Shown here: positions 1 through 8,152 of the stretch, one piece after another
How the letters are laid out: every line of letters begins with the position of its first letter
How positions within the stretch are numbered: the stretch's first letter is position 1
From: Pseudoalteromonas luteoviolacea NCIMB 1944
GTDB taxonomy: Bacteria > Pseudomonadota > Gammaproteobacteria > Enterobacterales > Alteromonadaceae
Direction of reading: 5' to 3'
Assembly: GCF_001625565.1 (NCBI RefSeq)
Contig: NZ_AUXS01000039.1
Span: 1-62,818 of the forward strand
Length of the DNA: 62,818 bases
Translations under genes and position numbers: made by a program
Notes under the pieces: model-generated
What the model was told of the DNA's origin: nothing
Databases searched by the model: none
The model's input: the letters and a program-made list of their open reading frames with translations, nothing else

Positions 1-969
1 GTCCTTAATGCCGCTGTTCAGGTTGGGATTGGGATAGCATGTAATGCAGCGGCGCCGGCTTGTTTGGGGATATACAATACTGCGCAAAGCTATGCTGTGA
101 CGGGGGATGTTGGTTCTGCGTTAAAGAGTGGTGCTATTGCGGCGGTCTCTGCTTACGCATTCCAGCAGGTAGGACAGCATTTTAAAGCCGAGTTTGGCAT
201 TAAGCCAGGGTCTGATTTATCATTCGGAGACTTGGAACTGGGCCAGCAATTGCAATGGGCTGGAAGTCATGCAGTTGTGGGTGGAGTATCTAGTGTCCTG
301 TCAGGTGGTAAATTCGGCCATGGATTTATTTCGGCTGGTTTTACCAAGATGGCTATGGGTAATGCCGGGTTTAATTTGAATAACCGTGCATGGCCAGCAA
401 TTGCAGGGCGGACAGCGATAGCAGCGATTGTTGGTGGTACAGCGAGTGCGCTTACTGGTGGTAAGTTCTCAAATGGCGCAAGGACTGCGGCGATGATGCA
501 CGTGTTGAATGGGGAGATGCCGAATAGTTTTGTAAATAAACTATCAGAAGAACAAAAGTATACAATTTTTAAGCTGAAAAAAAGGTTAGAAGTTGAATAT
601 AGTAGTAAGGATGGTTTTATTGCCAACGTGGGTGATAAGATCGTAATTCAAATTAAAGAAAGTGGACTACAGTTTTCGTGGGAGAATGGACGGCTAGAGC
701 CACTTATTGGCTCTGATTTTGCCAATGAAATAACTGCGTTGGGTTTAAAAAATGGTATTGGCGAGATAGCGCTAGAAGTAGGAAGAAACAGCATCGATTT
801 TAAAGCTAAAGTACAAGTTCCAGGTTTTTTGTTTTTTAACAAAAAAACTGTGGAAGTGTATAGTGCTGATGTTGTAGATAGCCTCTTAAACTCACCGGTC
901 AGAAGAATTTATGATTATGCTAGTGGGCATCCAGAAGTAACTTGCAAGAGGTTAGGAACAGAATGTTAG
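1..969 (+). CDS. Rhs/polymorphic toxin C-terminal part (5' end outside window)
   Basis: The reading frame is open from base 1, so this is the 3' end of a longer gene; the TTG at 64 is internal. Residues about 70-175 hold two Gly/Ala-rich segments (GGVSSVLSGGKFGHG and VGGTASALTGGKFSNGA) typical of the region that joins the Rhs core to its variable tip. The last about 140 residues have a different, more charged composition and would be the toxin domain, whose activity I do not recognise. The stop overlaps the start of the next gene by 7 bases, as expected for a toxin and its immunity gene. Family assignment rests on the linker motifs and context. The tip function is unknown. Confidence 0.65.
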   Translation, partial: VLNAAVQVGIGIACNAAAPACLGIYNTAQSYAVTGDVGSALKSGAIAAVSAYAFQQVGQHFKAEFGIKPGSDLSFGDLELGQQLQWAGSHAVVGGVSSVLSGGKFGHGFISAGFTKMAMGNAGFNLNNRAWPAIAGRTAIAAIVGGTASALTGGKFSNGARTAAMMHVLNGEMPNSFVNKLSEEQKYTIFKLKKRLEVEYSSKDGFIANVGDKIVIQIKESGLQFSWENGRLEPLIGSDFANEITALGLKNGIGEIALEVGRNSIDFKAKVQVPGFLFFNKKTVEVYSADVVDSLLNSPVRRIYDYASGHPEVTCKRLGTEC

Positions 970-1535
970 TGTTAAAAAGTAAAATTATAATTAATAAGGG
1001 AATTTTATTAAACGCGGTTTTTATTATATTTTCTCACTTAAGCTTCGCAGTTAATGCTTTTAATTGTGATAATGATGAGTATTCTGTCTTTTCAGAGTTC
1101 ATTGAAGATTCCAAGTCAATGAACAAATCTATTGTATCAGCAAAAAAGATACTAGATTACTTTTCATATGATGAAGAACTATTTTCTAGATATAAAAAGT
1201 ATGAAGAACGTGAAAGCATGATGAGTTATCACTTAATTAAATATAGAATTACATTGATTCCATTTGTTTCTTCAGTCAAGAGCGTAAAATCTTGGGGAGT
1301 ATTAGAGGAAGATGGTGAAAAAAAACAAATAGTCTATAAAGTGGATATGGTAGATAATTTTTCTGGAAATTATAAGTGGATAAAGTTCATAGTGCTTACA
1401 TTTAACAAGGCTGATTTAAAAATATTAGATATTGGATTTTTAAGAGAAGAAAGTAAAGCTTTAAAGAAAGTGAAGGTTTTTTTTGAATGTAAGAAAAAAA
1501 ATATAGGTGACACCCATTCTAATTTGAAGAAATAA
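963..1535 (+). CDS. Putative periplasmic immunity protein for the Rhs tip
   Basis: The ATG at 963 overlaps the stop of the Rhs gene, so the two are translationally coupled. A TTG at 942 is also in frame but would remove the signal sequence from the N-terminus. Residues 1-30 form a basic start plus hydrophobic stretch that looks like a signal peptide, followed by a mature part rich in Lys, Glu and aromatic residues. No family is recognised. Position directly behind an Rhs tip, low GC and small size suggest immunity; the signal peptide would place it in the periplasm. A strong terminator follows at 1553. The role is inference from context only. Confidence 0.55.
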   Translation: MLVLKSKIIINKGILLNAVFIIFSHLSFAVNAFNCDNDEYSVFSEFIEDSKSMNKSIVSAKKILDYFSYDEELFSRYKKYEERESMMSYHLIKYRITLIPFVSSVKSVKSWGVLEEDGEKKQIVYKVDMVDNFSGNYKWIKFIVLTFNKADLKILDIGFLREESKALKKVKVFFECKKKNIGDTHSNLKK

Positions 1536-1552
1536 AAGACACCAATCCAAAG

Positions 1553-1576
1553 CCCCGGCACTTGCTGGGGTTTTTT
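1553..1576 (+). terminator. Intrinsic terminator after Rhs/immunity pair
   Basis: A CCCCGGC/GCTGGGG type stem with a short loop is followed directly by six T residues, 17 bases after the immunity gene stop. Confidence 0.85.
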
Positions 1577-1617
1577 CATGTTTGGTCACATACTGCTGGG
1601 AATTTCACTTTTGTAAG

Positions 1618-1642
1618 TTTGTGCAACAGGCTGTTGCACAAA
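1618..1642. repeat. Perfect 12-bp palindrome
   Basis: TTTGTGCAACAG and its exact complement flank a single G. It has no T-run, so it is not an obvious terminator. It could be a protein-binding site or the footprint of two IS ends placed head to head. Confidence 0.5.
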
Positions 1643-1702
1643 TAACAATTCTAGGGCTGAAATACATGTGACACCCAACCAAATTTGGGAATAGTCTAAT
1701 AA

Positions 1703-1746
1703 GCCGTCTATGCTTTACTGAACGTTAAAGTATGGATGGCTTTTTT
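1703..1746 (+). promoter_or_regulatory. Left-end hairpin with T-run in front of tnpA
   Basis: GCCGTCTATGCTTTA pairs along its whole length with TAAAGTATGGATGGC if G-U pairs are allowed, and six T residues follow. The ATG of the transposase comes directly after the T-run. As RNA this is a good intrinsic terminator that would block read-through into tnpA; as single-stranded DNA it is a plausible transposase recognition hairpin. Confidence 0.7.
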
Positions 1747-2718
1747 ATGGCAATAGCAAGGAAGAGACAAATAAGCTTGGTGGATACCAAGTATTATCAC
1801 TGTATATCACGATGCGTAAGGCGCGCATTTTTATGCGGAGAGGATAAAGTAACGGGCAAGTCATATGAGCACCGAAGAGGCTGGGTTGAAGAGAAGCTGT
1901 TACAACTAGCCAAGGTGTTTTGTATTGATATTTGCGCATATGCAGTGATGAGTAACCATACCCATATTGTTTTGTATGTTGATGATAAAAAAGCAAAACG
2001 TCTAAATGATAAAGCTATTTTGATTCGTTGGCATAAACAATTTAAAGGGACTTGGCTGACTCATAAGTTTATCGATGGTGAGACATTAACTAACTCAGAG
2101 CGTTGTTTGTTGTCAGAGCTGATAGATAAACATAGAAAGCGCCTAGCTGATATAAGCTGGTTTATGCGCACGCTCAATGAAGATATCGCACGTAAAGCCA
2201 ATAAAGAAGATGGCTGCACAGGCCGTTTTTGGGAGGGGCGTTTTAAGTCACAAGCCTTGTTAGATGAAGCCGCGTTGGCAGCGTGCTTGGCATATGTTGA
2301 TTTAAATCCAGTCAGAGCAAAAATGGCAGAGACACCAGAAGAGTCAGACCACACCAGTATTAAAAAGCGTATTGAGACAGCTAAAGAGGGAAAACAACCT
2401 AAGGCACTCCTACGATTTGCGGGAAATCCACGAAAACACATGCCAAAAGGCTTACCATTTGAATTTAAATATTATTTAGAACTCGTTGACTTAACGGGGC
2501 GATGTATCCGCGAAGACAAACGCGGATTTATCACGGACTCTCAGCCCATTTTAGCGAGGCTTAATATCCAACCAGAGAATTGGTTAAAACTCACTACCAA
2601 ATTTACCAAGGTGTTTAAAGGCTCAGTAGGGCGGCCTGACGCTAAGCAAAAATACTGCGAGCATTTAAAGTTGAAACGGCGAGGCAGTTTGTCGCAGTGT
2701 AGTGAGTTGCTTGCTTAG
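1747..2718 (+). CDS. REP-associated tyrosine transposase (Y1/HUH, RAYT type)
   Basis: A 323-residue protein of the Y1_Tnp/COG1943 family, which cuts and joins single-stranded DNA next to hairpins. The HUH metal motif is seen as SNHTHIVL (His71 and His73). The likely nucleophile is Tyr183 in YVDLNPVRA, and the family block GRFWEGRFKSQALLDE is intact, so it looks functional. An earlier ATG at 1732 lies inside the hairpin arm; I prefer 1747, directly after the T-run, because all short copies keep homology from there. It is the only complete transposase of this type in the window and could mobilise the short copies in trans. Confidence 0.88.
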   Translation: MAIARKRQISLVDTKYYHCISRCVRRAFLCGEDKVTGKSYEHRRGWVEEKLLQLAKVFCIDICAYAVMSNHTHIVLYVDDKKAKRLNDKAILIRWHKQFKGTWLTHKFIDGETLTNSERCLLSELIDKHRKRLADISWFMRTLNEDIARKANKEDGCTGRFWEGRFKSQALLDEAALAACLAYVDLNPVRAKMAETPEESDHTSIKKRIETAKEGKQPKALLRFAGNPRKHMPKGLPFEFKYYLELVDLTGRCIREDKRGFITDSQPILARLNIQPENWLKLTTKFTKVFKGSVGRPDAKQKYCEHLKLKRRGSLSQCSELLA

Positions 2719-2917
2719 TCTTTAACACGTATTAAATACCACAAACCAATTGTAACTTTTTAAAAGTTAGGTGGTTAGTCACGTCTTAAATCCCTATAAA
2801 AATATAAATCTAAGTAAAATACCGGAGTAATCGACGCGAATTGAGCATTTTTTAGAGGTTTATTTCTGATTTGAAACTAGCAGGGATGTAGTTGTGGTAT
2901 AAATAGGATTGGGTGTC

Positions 2918-3376
2918 ATGTTAATGTTCAAGGAAACTGAAGGAGGGTTAAAAAGGTTTTATGACGGTGCCAAGTCATTCGGGGAGGATATATGGGTAGT
3001 CACAAAACATGCGGGTAAATTTTATTACTATGGAGGGTGTGCAGCAGTTAGCGGTTCAGAGTCATGTATAGCTAACTTCAATTCGGTATATAATGATGCG
3101 GGGCGTATTGGAACTGCGCTTTATGAGTATTACAATGACCCTGAACTATATGATTCCACCAACCTTACTATTTCTGCGGGGTTAAATTATGCTGTTAATT
3201 CAAGCGGTGCTAAGTTTCAAATATGGGGGAGGTTATCTGCTTCAGGCACGGCATCTCTTTTGGTTAACCCGCTAATGGCTCCTCTTGGCTTGGTAGGCTC
3301 TTCTCTCCAAGCATCTCATACATATGGGAGTGAATTGTCGGTAGATAAAATGTTAGATAGTTATTTAGGTCGTTAG
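2918..3376 (+). CDS. Orphan Rhs-like toxin tip (putative)
   Basis: About 150 residues, starting at ATG 2918 or 2924. The first codons overlap the right end of the transposon, so the gene looks like a tip whose 5' part was replaced by the element. The sequence has a charged start, two Cys in the middle, and a hydrophobic Ala/Leu/Gly segment near residues 105-130; no signal peptide is seen. The stop TAG directly abuts the ATG of the next gene. I do not recognise a domain. The reading as a displaced Rhs tip rests on location between the Rhs gene and an immunity-like gene, plus a decayed copy of the same 3' end near 15767. Confidence 0.45.
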   Translation: MLMFKETEGGLKRFYDGAKSFGEDIWVVTKHAGKFYYYGGCAAVSGSESCIANFNSVYNDAGRIGTALYEYYNDPELYDSTNLTISAGLNYAVNSSGAKFQIWGRLSASGTASLLVNPLMAPLGLVGSSLQASHTYGSELSVDKMLDSYLGR

Positions 3377-3757
3377 ATGAATAAAAATTGTAATAATTGT
3401 GGAAGTGATCTTGGGTGGTATTCCGCCTTTGCAACTATTTCATTTCCTTGTAGATGTAATAATTGTAACTCACTTAACTATCGTCGATTTCTGATTAGTA
3501 AGTGGGTTATTGGAATATTAATATTTTTTGTTCCGATTGGACTGGTTCTTATAGCTACTGGAATCTTTAGTTTATCCATAATGCTGTGGGGTTCTATAAT
3601 AATTTTTATTTTGTCGTTCTTTACAGAGCTGTTGTTATGTAAGTTTACTTCTGTAAGCGAGATTGAGCGAAAAAAGATTTTTAATTTGAAAAATAAAAAT
3701 AAAATTGTCGCTTTAGTTGCGCTTGTTCTATTTGTTGTATTAGCGAATATATTGTAA
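3377..3757 (+). CDS. Zinc-ribbon membrane protein, putative immunity protein
   Basis: 126 residues starting immediately after the stop of the previous gene. The N-terminus has two Cys pairs (CNNCGSDLG and CRCNNCNS) that form a probable zinc ribbon. Three hydrophobic segments follow (about residues 40-60, 65-90 and 108-126), so it is a small inner-membrane protein. Polymorphic-toxin immunity proteins are often small membrane proteins, and the coupling to the upstream tip supports that role, but the function is unproven. A second, decayed copy begins at 15802. The next transposon copy starts only 12 bases after the stop. Confidence 0.55.
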   Translation: MNKNCNNCGSDLGWYSAFATISFPCRCNNCNSLNYRRFLISKWVIGILIFFVPIGLVLIATGIFSLSIMLWGSIIIFILSFFTELLLCKFTSVSEIERKKIFNLKNKNKIVALVALVLFVVLANIL

Positions 3758-3769
3758 CGGAATACATGT

Positions 3770-4140
3770 GACACCCAACCAAATTTGGGAATAGTCTAAT
3801 AAGCCGTCTATGCTTTACTGAACGTTAAAGTATGGATGGCTTTTTTTATGGCAATAGCAAGGAAGAGACAAGTTAGCTTGGTGGATACCAAGTATTACGG
3901 CCCGAATTCAAGTTCCAAGTGCACCACTCATATTTTCAAGTGAAAGAAAAGTGCCTGTCCAATTTTTTCTTAACTTATTTTTTCTTAACTTTAACCATAA
4001 CTAACTAAGAGTTATTGGGTTACTCATGTCTAAAATCCTTCGAAAGCTCAAATTTAAGCAACGCCAGAAGCAAATAAAAGCTAATCCAACATGTTTGTGT
4101 GATTTGTTTCTGCTTTGAAGTTTGCGGAATGTTACTCATC
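3770..4140 (+). mobile_element. Short deletion derivative of the RAYT element (copy 2)
   Basis: The left about 135 bases match copy 1 almost exactly, including the hairpin at 3803-3840, seven T residues and the first about 17 codons of tnpA. The match then stops, unrelated sequence follows, and the right-end hairpin reappears near 3992 (AACCATAACT...AGTTATTGGGTT). The right edge is blurred. The internal junction differs from that of copies 3 and 4, so this copy arose by its own deletion. Confidence 0.7.
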
Positions 4141-4162
4141 GCCTATTGATACAGAAATAGAA

Positions 4163-4187
4163 GGCCGACTCCATTAGCGAGTCGGCC
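4163..4187 (-). terminator. Terminator of the lectin-like gene
   Basis: GGCCGACTC pairs perfectly with GAGTCGGCC across a 7-base loop, just after the stop of the minus-strand gene; a T-rich stretch follows on that strand. Confidence 0.75.
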
Positions 4188-4193
4188 CAATGC

Positions 4194-6143
4194 TTATTTA
4201 ACGTAGTACAGTAAAGAGTTTTGTTCCGCACCACTGTATACGCCGTTGTTATATGGCCAGAGGTCAAACTTAACATTATGCTGATAGAGCGATGCGCCAT
4301 TGCGCGTGTAACCATCACCGCGGCTTGTTGGCTTTGTACTTAAACTGATAAATGAGTAATCAAGACCGGATAGGCTACATCCAGTTCCTTCATGTTGCCA
4401 TAGTACAGCTGTATCATAGGGGACTTTGGGCTGGCTTAAATCGGCATTTTGTTGCAAAGAAACACAGTTAGCGTTGGTTAATTTAGCTTTACTGATTTGT
4501 GAAACCTGATTGTTCTCATCTACAAACATCATACCTGAAGTCATCTGCTTTTGAATATTCTGCCATTGTGCTGCTGGTAATACGCCGCTAGTCGCTTCCG
4601 TTACCGGTGAAGTCACAACCAGTTCATTTAGCCCATCCGAGTGGTTTGCTACCAGTGTCCAGCCCCCCCCATTAAGTGTCATTTCACAATGGGCATAGAA
4701 TGCAGGCTCACCGCCATTTCCATCTGGGTCTATCTGATAAATCCCGGTGGTTGCATTTGGTGTTTGCTGTTTTATTGAAGCGCATGTGGTGCCTTCAATC
4801 GGTGTTGGGTCTTCAGGTTCTATGACGGTATCATGTGTTACAAAGCCGCCATAATACTCTAATTCGCCTATGACACGCATGGAGCTCGCACTATTATGTG
4901 TAGAGTGAATTTTTAGTCTGATATTCTTCCCGATAGCAGGCTCTGTTAAAGTAATAAGTTGGTTAAGGCCCATTGGGATTGTGAACGTCTCGTGGTCTCT
5001 AAAGTGCACATTGTCTTGCGAAACTTGCAGGGTAACTTCTTTTGGTCCCATAGTTTTAGCTCCTTCATAAAGCATAACTCTAAAAGAAGTGATATACGCA
5101 TTACGCTCAAACGCGACTTGTAGCCAGTGTTCTTGCTCGATTGTAGAGACCCATATCCCACGCCTGATGCGTTTTTGAGCGTCAATGTTTACTTGTTGAC
5201 CGTTGTTAAAGCCATCAAATGCGCCTGAAGGGCTATCTTTTGAATAAGAGTTACTAGCGGTGTAAGAGGCCTCAGTTAGCCCATTGCTGCCTAGCAATGC
5301 AATGTTGCCATATTGCCCAGTTGCTTCTCCAGGGTCAATGGCAAATTGACTACCAGTATCTAGACGAAGGGCCATCGTATCTTTGCCATAGTGAGTAATA
5401 TCCTGAGCAAACAGCTTATTCTTAACAGTTAGGATATTTATAATTTCAAGTAGATGGTCGGTTTCGGTGTCACGTGATTGCTCCTCTTGTACGAGCAGCT
5501 TTCCATTGACGGTTTGAAACCCTTCTTGGTTAATGGCTTGGTGCGTCAACTCATAAGCTTCATTATTGTGTGTGATCCCTGCATTGGTAGGACTATAAAC
5601 GGCAAGGTAGCCAATCGACTCTTCAGCATGATTGTTTCCCGCCTCTTGCTCATCGAGTGCAACACCGAAGGTTAGCGCTGATGCGCTTGAAACACGTAAT
5701 GAATAGGCATCGGGGTCATTTTGTGTTTGACCACTGAGTAAAATATGCGGTGTATGGGCAAAGCTTTCGTTAAAAAATTGATGAGTGGAACCGCCAGTCA
5801 TGGTGAATTCACCAATTTCCCAAAAACTCCCATCTTGAAGCTGGTGGCGTCCTTTTTCCGCAACTAAAAAGGCAACACGCTCTTCACCATGTAGGCCATC
5901 TAAATACGGCCACTCTTTAAATTGAACATCAAAGCTTGAATCGGTCACGTTTGAAATTGATACAACACCCGCTTGCGGATCATTCAGAGTGGGTATGGAA
6001 GCAAATACAACCGGATCGTTAAATCCATTGACCGGTATAGTAATTTTTTGGTCTGTTATTTTGACGTCTTCGATGAGGGTGAATGGTTGAGCACTAGCGG
6101 CTGAGGCAAAAGCCAAAGAGCAAATACCAAGAAGTTTAAACAT
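4194..6143 (-). CDS. Secreted multidomain lectin: H-type-like, discoidin and fibrinogen-like domains
   Basis: About 649 residues. I choose the ATG at 6143 because AAGG lies six bases before it; the ATG at 6149 has no spacing to that site. A signal peptide ends near AASAQ. Residues about 40-110 and 130-200 look like two related H-type-lectin-like repeats (conserved Gly-Glu-Glu-x-hydrophobic ends). Residues about 290-430 form an F5/8 type C (discoidin) carbohydrate-binding domain. From about 450 on there is a fibrinogen-like segment with the signature YAHCEMTLNGGGWTLVANHS and paired Cys. It probably binds surface glycans outside the cell. It stands alone between two transposon copies with its own terminator. 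Confidence 0.75.
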   Translation of the reverse strand: MFKLLGICSLAFASAASAQPFTLIEDVKITDQKITIPVNGFNDPVVFASIPTLNDPQAGVVSISNVTDSSFDVQFKEWPYLDGLHGEERVAFLVAEKGRHQLQDGSFWEIGEFTMTGGSTHQFFNESFAHTPHILLSGQTQNDPDAYSLRVSSASALTFGVALDEQEAGNNHAEESIGYLAVYSPTNAGITHNNEAYELTHQAINQEGFQTVNGKLLVQEEQSRDTETDHLLEIINILTVKNKLFAQDITHYGKDTMALRLDTGSQFAIDPGEATGQYGNIALLGSNGLTEASYTASNSYSKDSPSGAFDGFNNGQQVNIDAQKRIRRGIWVSTIEQEHWLQVAFERNAYITSFRVMLYEGAKTMGPKEVTLQVSQDNVHFRDHETFTIPMGLNQLITLTEPAIGKNIRLKIHSTHNSASSMRVIGELEYYGGFVTHDTVIEPEDPTPIEGTTCASIKQQTPNATTGIYQIDPDGNGGEPAFYAHCEMTLNGGGWTLVANHSDGLNELVVTSPVTEATSGVLPAAQWQNIQKQMTSGMMFVDENNQVSQISKAKLTNANCVSLQQNADLSQPKVPYDTAVLWQHEGTGCSLSGLDYSFISLSTKPTSRGDGYTRNGASLYQHNVKFDLWPYNNGVYSGAEQNSLLYYVK

Positions 6144-6287
6144 AGTCATCCTTATTTTTTGTCTTAAGATATTTTCTATTTTTCAGTGCGAATAGTATCG
6201 AATAAAGAAGTTTTTTTGAATAGGAAATAATAACTTAACAGGTTGTTTTATATGAATAAATATATTCATATAAAAAGTAATAAAGAT

Positions 6288-6590
6288 GACGCCCAATTCA
6301 ACTGGGGAATAGTGTAATAAGCCGTCTATGCTTTACTGAACGTTAAAGTATGGATGGCTTTTTTTATAGCAAATAGAGGCAAATTGACTTGAACGAAACC
6401 AAGTACTGTCACTGCATTTTAATCAAACCATAACTAATTAAAAGTTATGCGGTTAGCCCTATCTGAAATCCTTCTATAAACGCAAGTTTGGGCAAGTTTC
6501 TTTCGCAAAAAAGTAAATATGGGGTTGTTGAATCGTTTTTTTGTCTTGGAATCAAGCTTGGGTCGAATTATGGTATAAATGGGTATCATC
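6288..6590 (+). mobile_element. MITE-like RAYT derivative (copy 3)
   Basis: About 303 bases. The left end is GATGACGCCCAATTC, with hairpin 6321-6358 and a T-run. A degenerate stretch of the first about 20 tnpA codons is fused directly to the right-end hairpin (AACCATAACTAATTAAAAG at 6426). The right end TGGTATAAATGGGTATCATC nearly mirrors the left end. The fusion point is the same as in copy 4, so this is an amplified non-autonomous type. The rest of 6150-6690 shows no gene. Confidence 0.75.
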
Positions 6591-6690
6591 ACAAAATTTT
6601 AAAAGTTCTAATTCCGATGTCTCCTTTTTTCAATTGGACTTATCAAAAGTGAATAAAATGGCTCTGAGGCTGAAGAAATAGGAAAGTGTT

Positions 6691-7317
6691 ATGAAGAAAA
6701 AAGCTATTTATCCTATTGGGGTGGCAATCTCGTTTTTGCTTTTAACTTGGTTAAATCAGGGGAAAAGCTGTTTAGATAAAATAGAGGAAGGCCTACCGAT
6801 ACTTTGCAACGATGTTAGTGGTGATTTGCATGTTGTTATAGAGCACAATGGCAAGCAATCAAATGTGCCTTTACCGGTTACTTACCAACTTTATTGGAAG
6901 ATCAGTCGGGAGAGTGAAACAAGCTATATACTTGAAAGCCGAGATTCTGGTGATTACAGAATAAAGTTAAACAACTTAGGTCAATGGTTTGTGCACCCAG
7001 TAGGGGTGGTAAGGTCGGCAGATGGTTTGTTGCAAGTAGGAACTAGAGTAATAGATAAAAAGGAAGATGTGTTTACCCTTGAGGTTTATTCTTTGCTGTC
7101 TAAGGAACTATTTCTGACAAAGGTACTATTTAATGTTACTGTGGAAGGAGAGGGCTTAACACACGATGCTACATATAAATGGATAGACAACAATACTATT
7201 AATGTTACTTTTGATAGGTGCAGTTTTATAATTAAAGTATTGGAAGAGAGCTTAATATTCCCTCGCGACAAGGAGGGGTGCGGGAATTATAATTTCTTTT
7301 TAGAACTTAAAGTATAA
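6691..7317 (+). CDS. Hypothetical exported or membrane-anchored protein
   Basis: 208 residues with a Lys-rich start and one hydrophobic segment (about residues 6-22) acting as signal or anchor, followed by a beta-rich extracytoplasmic part with four Cys (two near residues 27-39, two near the end), suggesting disulfides. No family is recognised. An A/G-rich stretch ending in GGAAAGTGTT precedes the ATG as a ribosome site. It lies directly behind transposon copy 3 and has its own terminator, so it may be another small cargo gene of the region. No function is proposed. Confidence 0.6.
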   Translation: MKKKAIYPIGVAISFLLLTWLNQGKSCLDKIEEGLPILCNDVSGDLHVVIEHNGKQSNVPLPVTYQLYWKISRESETSYILESRDSGDYRIKLNNLGQWFVHPVGVVRSADGLLQVGTRVIDKKEDVFTLEVYSLLSKELFLTKVLFNVTVEGEGLTHDATYKWIDNNTINVTFDRCSFIIKVLEESLIFPRDKEGCGNYNFFLELKV

Positions 7318-7348
7318 ATGACATAAATGGAGTGTCCATATATGTCAT
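7318..7348 (+). terminator. Hairpin after the hypothetical gene
   Basis: ATGACATA and ATGGA arms pair with TCCAT and TATGTCAT across a 3-base loop with one A/A mismatch, starting right at the stop codon. A T-run is weak. Confidence 0.55.
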
Positions 7349-7391
7349 CGTAAAATTGCTTTTCTTCTTAGGTCGAGATAAAAATAATGTC

Positions 7392-7715
7392 TTAATCTTT
7401 AAGGTAAATACCTGTTATATTGCCGAATGGGTTTGTTTTGCTATTTACACATTTGTCAAACCTAACCTTAACCTTTTTCTTTGCTGTCTGTGCAGCGAGT
7501 AAAATTGAGAAAATTGCATCATATTTAGTGTGAGATGGACTCAAATAGTAAACTGAAGTAGAACATCCAATCGCTGGTAAATTTACAAATGTGTCACCTT
7601 TGCTATTAAAAATATGTAAGTTTGTAGGCACAGAATAATTTGTTGTCCCTGGAGTGTTCATGTCAGCATAACTAAAGCCAGAAACTAAAATAAGTGACAA
7701 AAGTAATTTCTTCAT
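7392..7715 (-). CDS. Small secreted protein, paralogue of 20758-21080
   Basis: 107 residues with a clear signal peptide (MKKLLLSLILVSGFSYA) and a mature part of about 89 residues with two Cys. It shares most of its sequence with the frameshifted gene at 20758, including the block GCSTSVYYLSPSH, the block KYDAIFS and the end NPFGNI. The strong conservation between two copies argues that the product is, or was, selected. The family is not one I can name. The start is supported by AAGGAAT upstream. A third partial copy of its signal-peptide region follows directly upstream. Confidence 0.75.
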   Translation of the reverse strand: MKKLLLSLILVSGFSYADMNTPGTTNYSVPTNLHIFNSKGDTFVNLPAIGCSTSVYYLSPSHTKYDAIFSILLAAQTAKKKVKVRFDKCVNSKTNPFGNITGIYLKD

Positions 7716-7756
7716 ATTATTCCTTAATAATAAAATATATGGGTTAGAGGGTATCT

Positions 7757-7835
7757 CTGGTTCTGAAGTGTCTATGCCAGAATAACTAAAAAATAAAGCT
7801 AAAAAAGTGACAAAAGTAATTTTTATATTGTTACC
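7757..7835 (-). pseudogene. Relic of the 5' end of the same small secreted gene
   Basis: The bases match the first about 75 bases of the gene at 7392-7715 (start of the signal peptide through the TCTGG/CCCTGG region) but with small deletions and no intact start or frame. It is a decayed partial tandem copy. Confidence 0.55.
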
Positions 7836-7849
7836 TAATTATAACCACA

Positions 7850-8152
7850 TGTAGCGACCAACCTATTTTTTCAAGTGGCACAGAACAGAGCTATTTTAAT
7901 AACGCAAGGTGCTTTTAGTTGAATATAATCCAACTACTGAAGTGTGAAGTGACACAATGAACAAATAGAAGTTACACGGCAGAGTTTAAACAAGTCGCTG
8001 TGGCATTGGTAATTGAGAAAGGTTACACCGTATCAAAGGCAGCAGCGTCTTTAGATATCAGAGATAAATTACTTTATAACTGGAAATCTAAATTTGAAGC
8101 TCTGCAATCTGGTGCTAGTTTAAGTACCAAAATGCAAATCGAAGACACCTAA
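7850..8152 (+). pseudogene. Truncated IS3-family element, orfA remnant
   Basis: After a possible IS left end (TGTAGCGACCAACC at 7850) an ATG at 7957 begins MNK; one extra T at 7966 then shifts the frame. The following frame reads RSYTAEFKQVAVALV, then SKAAASLDI and KLLYNWKSKFE, the helix-turn-helix part of an IS3-group OrfA. Homology ends at about 8143, where transposon copy 4 starts; orfB and the right end are absent. The element is dead, by frameshift and by truncation. Confidence 0.8.

Larger units (their letters stand above)
1670..2920 (+). mobile_element. Full-length REP-associated transposase element (copy 1)
   Basis: The element begins with GACACCCAACC, carries a long hairpin (1703-1740), the transposase gene and a second, right-end hairpin near 2738-2778 (AACC...TAACT / AGTTA...GGTT). 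It ends with GGATTGGGTGTCATG, close to an inverted copy of its left end (CATGTGACACCCAACC). Shorter relatives with the same ends lie at 3770, 6288 and 8144, which defines the boundaries by comparison. Subterminal hairpins and a Y1 transposase fit the IS200/IS605-RAYT group. The inverted match at the very ends is unusual for that group. Confidence 0.75.

Noticed and set aside
942..962. TTG at 942 as start of the immunity gene
   Set aside because: It would add a charged stretch before the signal peptide; the ATG at 963 overlaps the upstream stop as expected for coupling.
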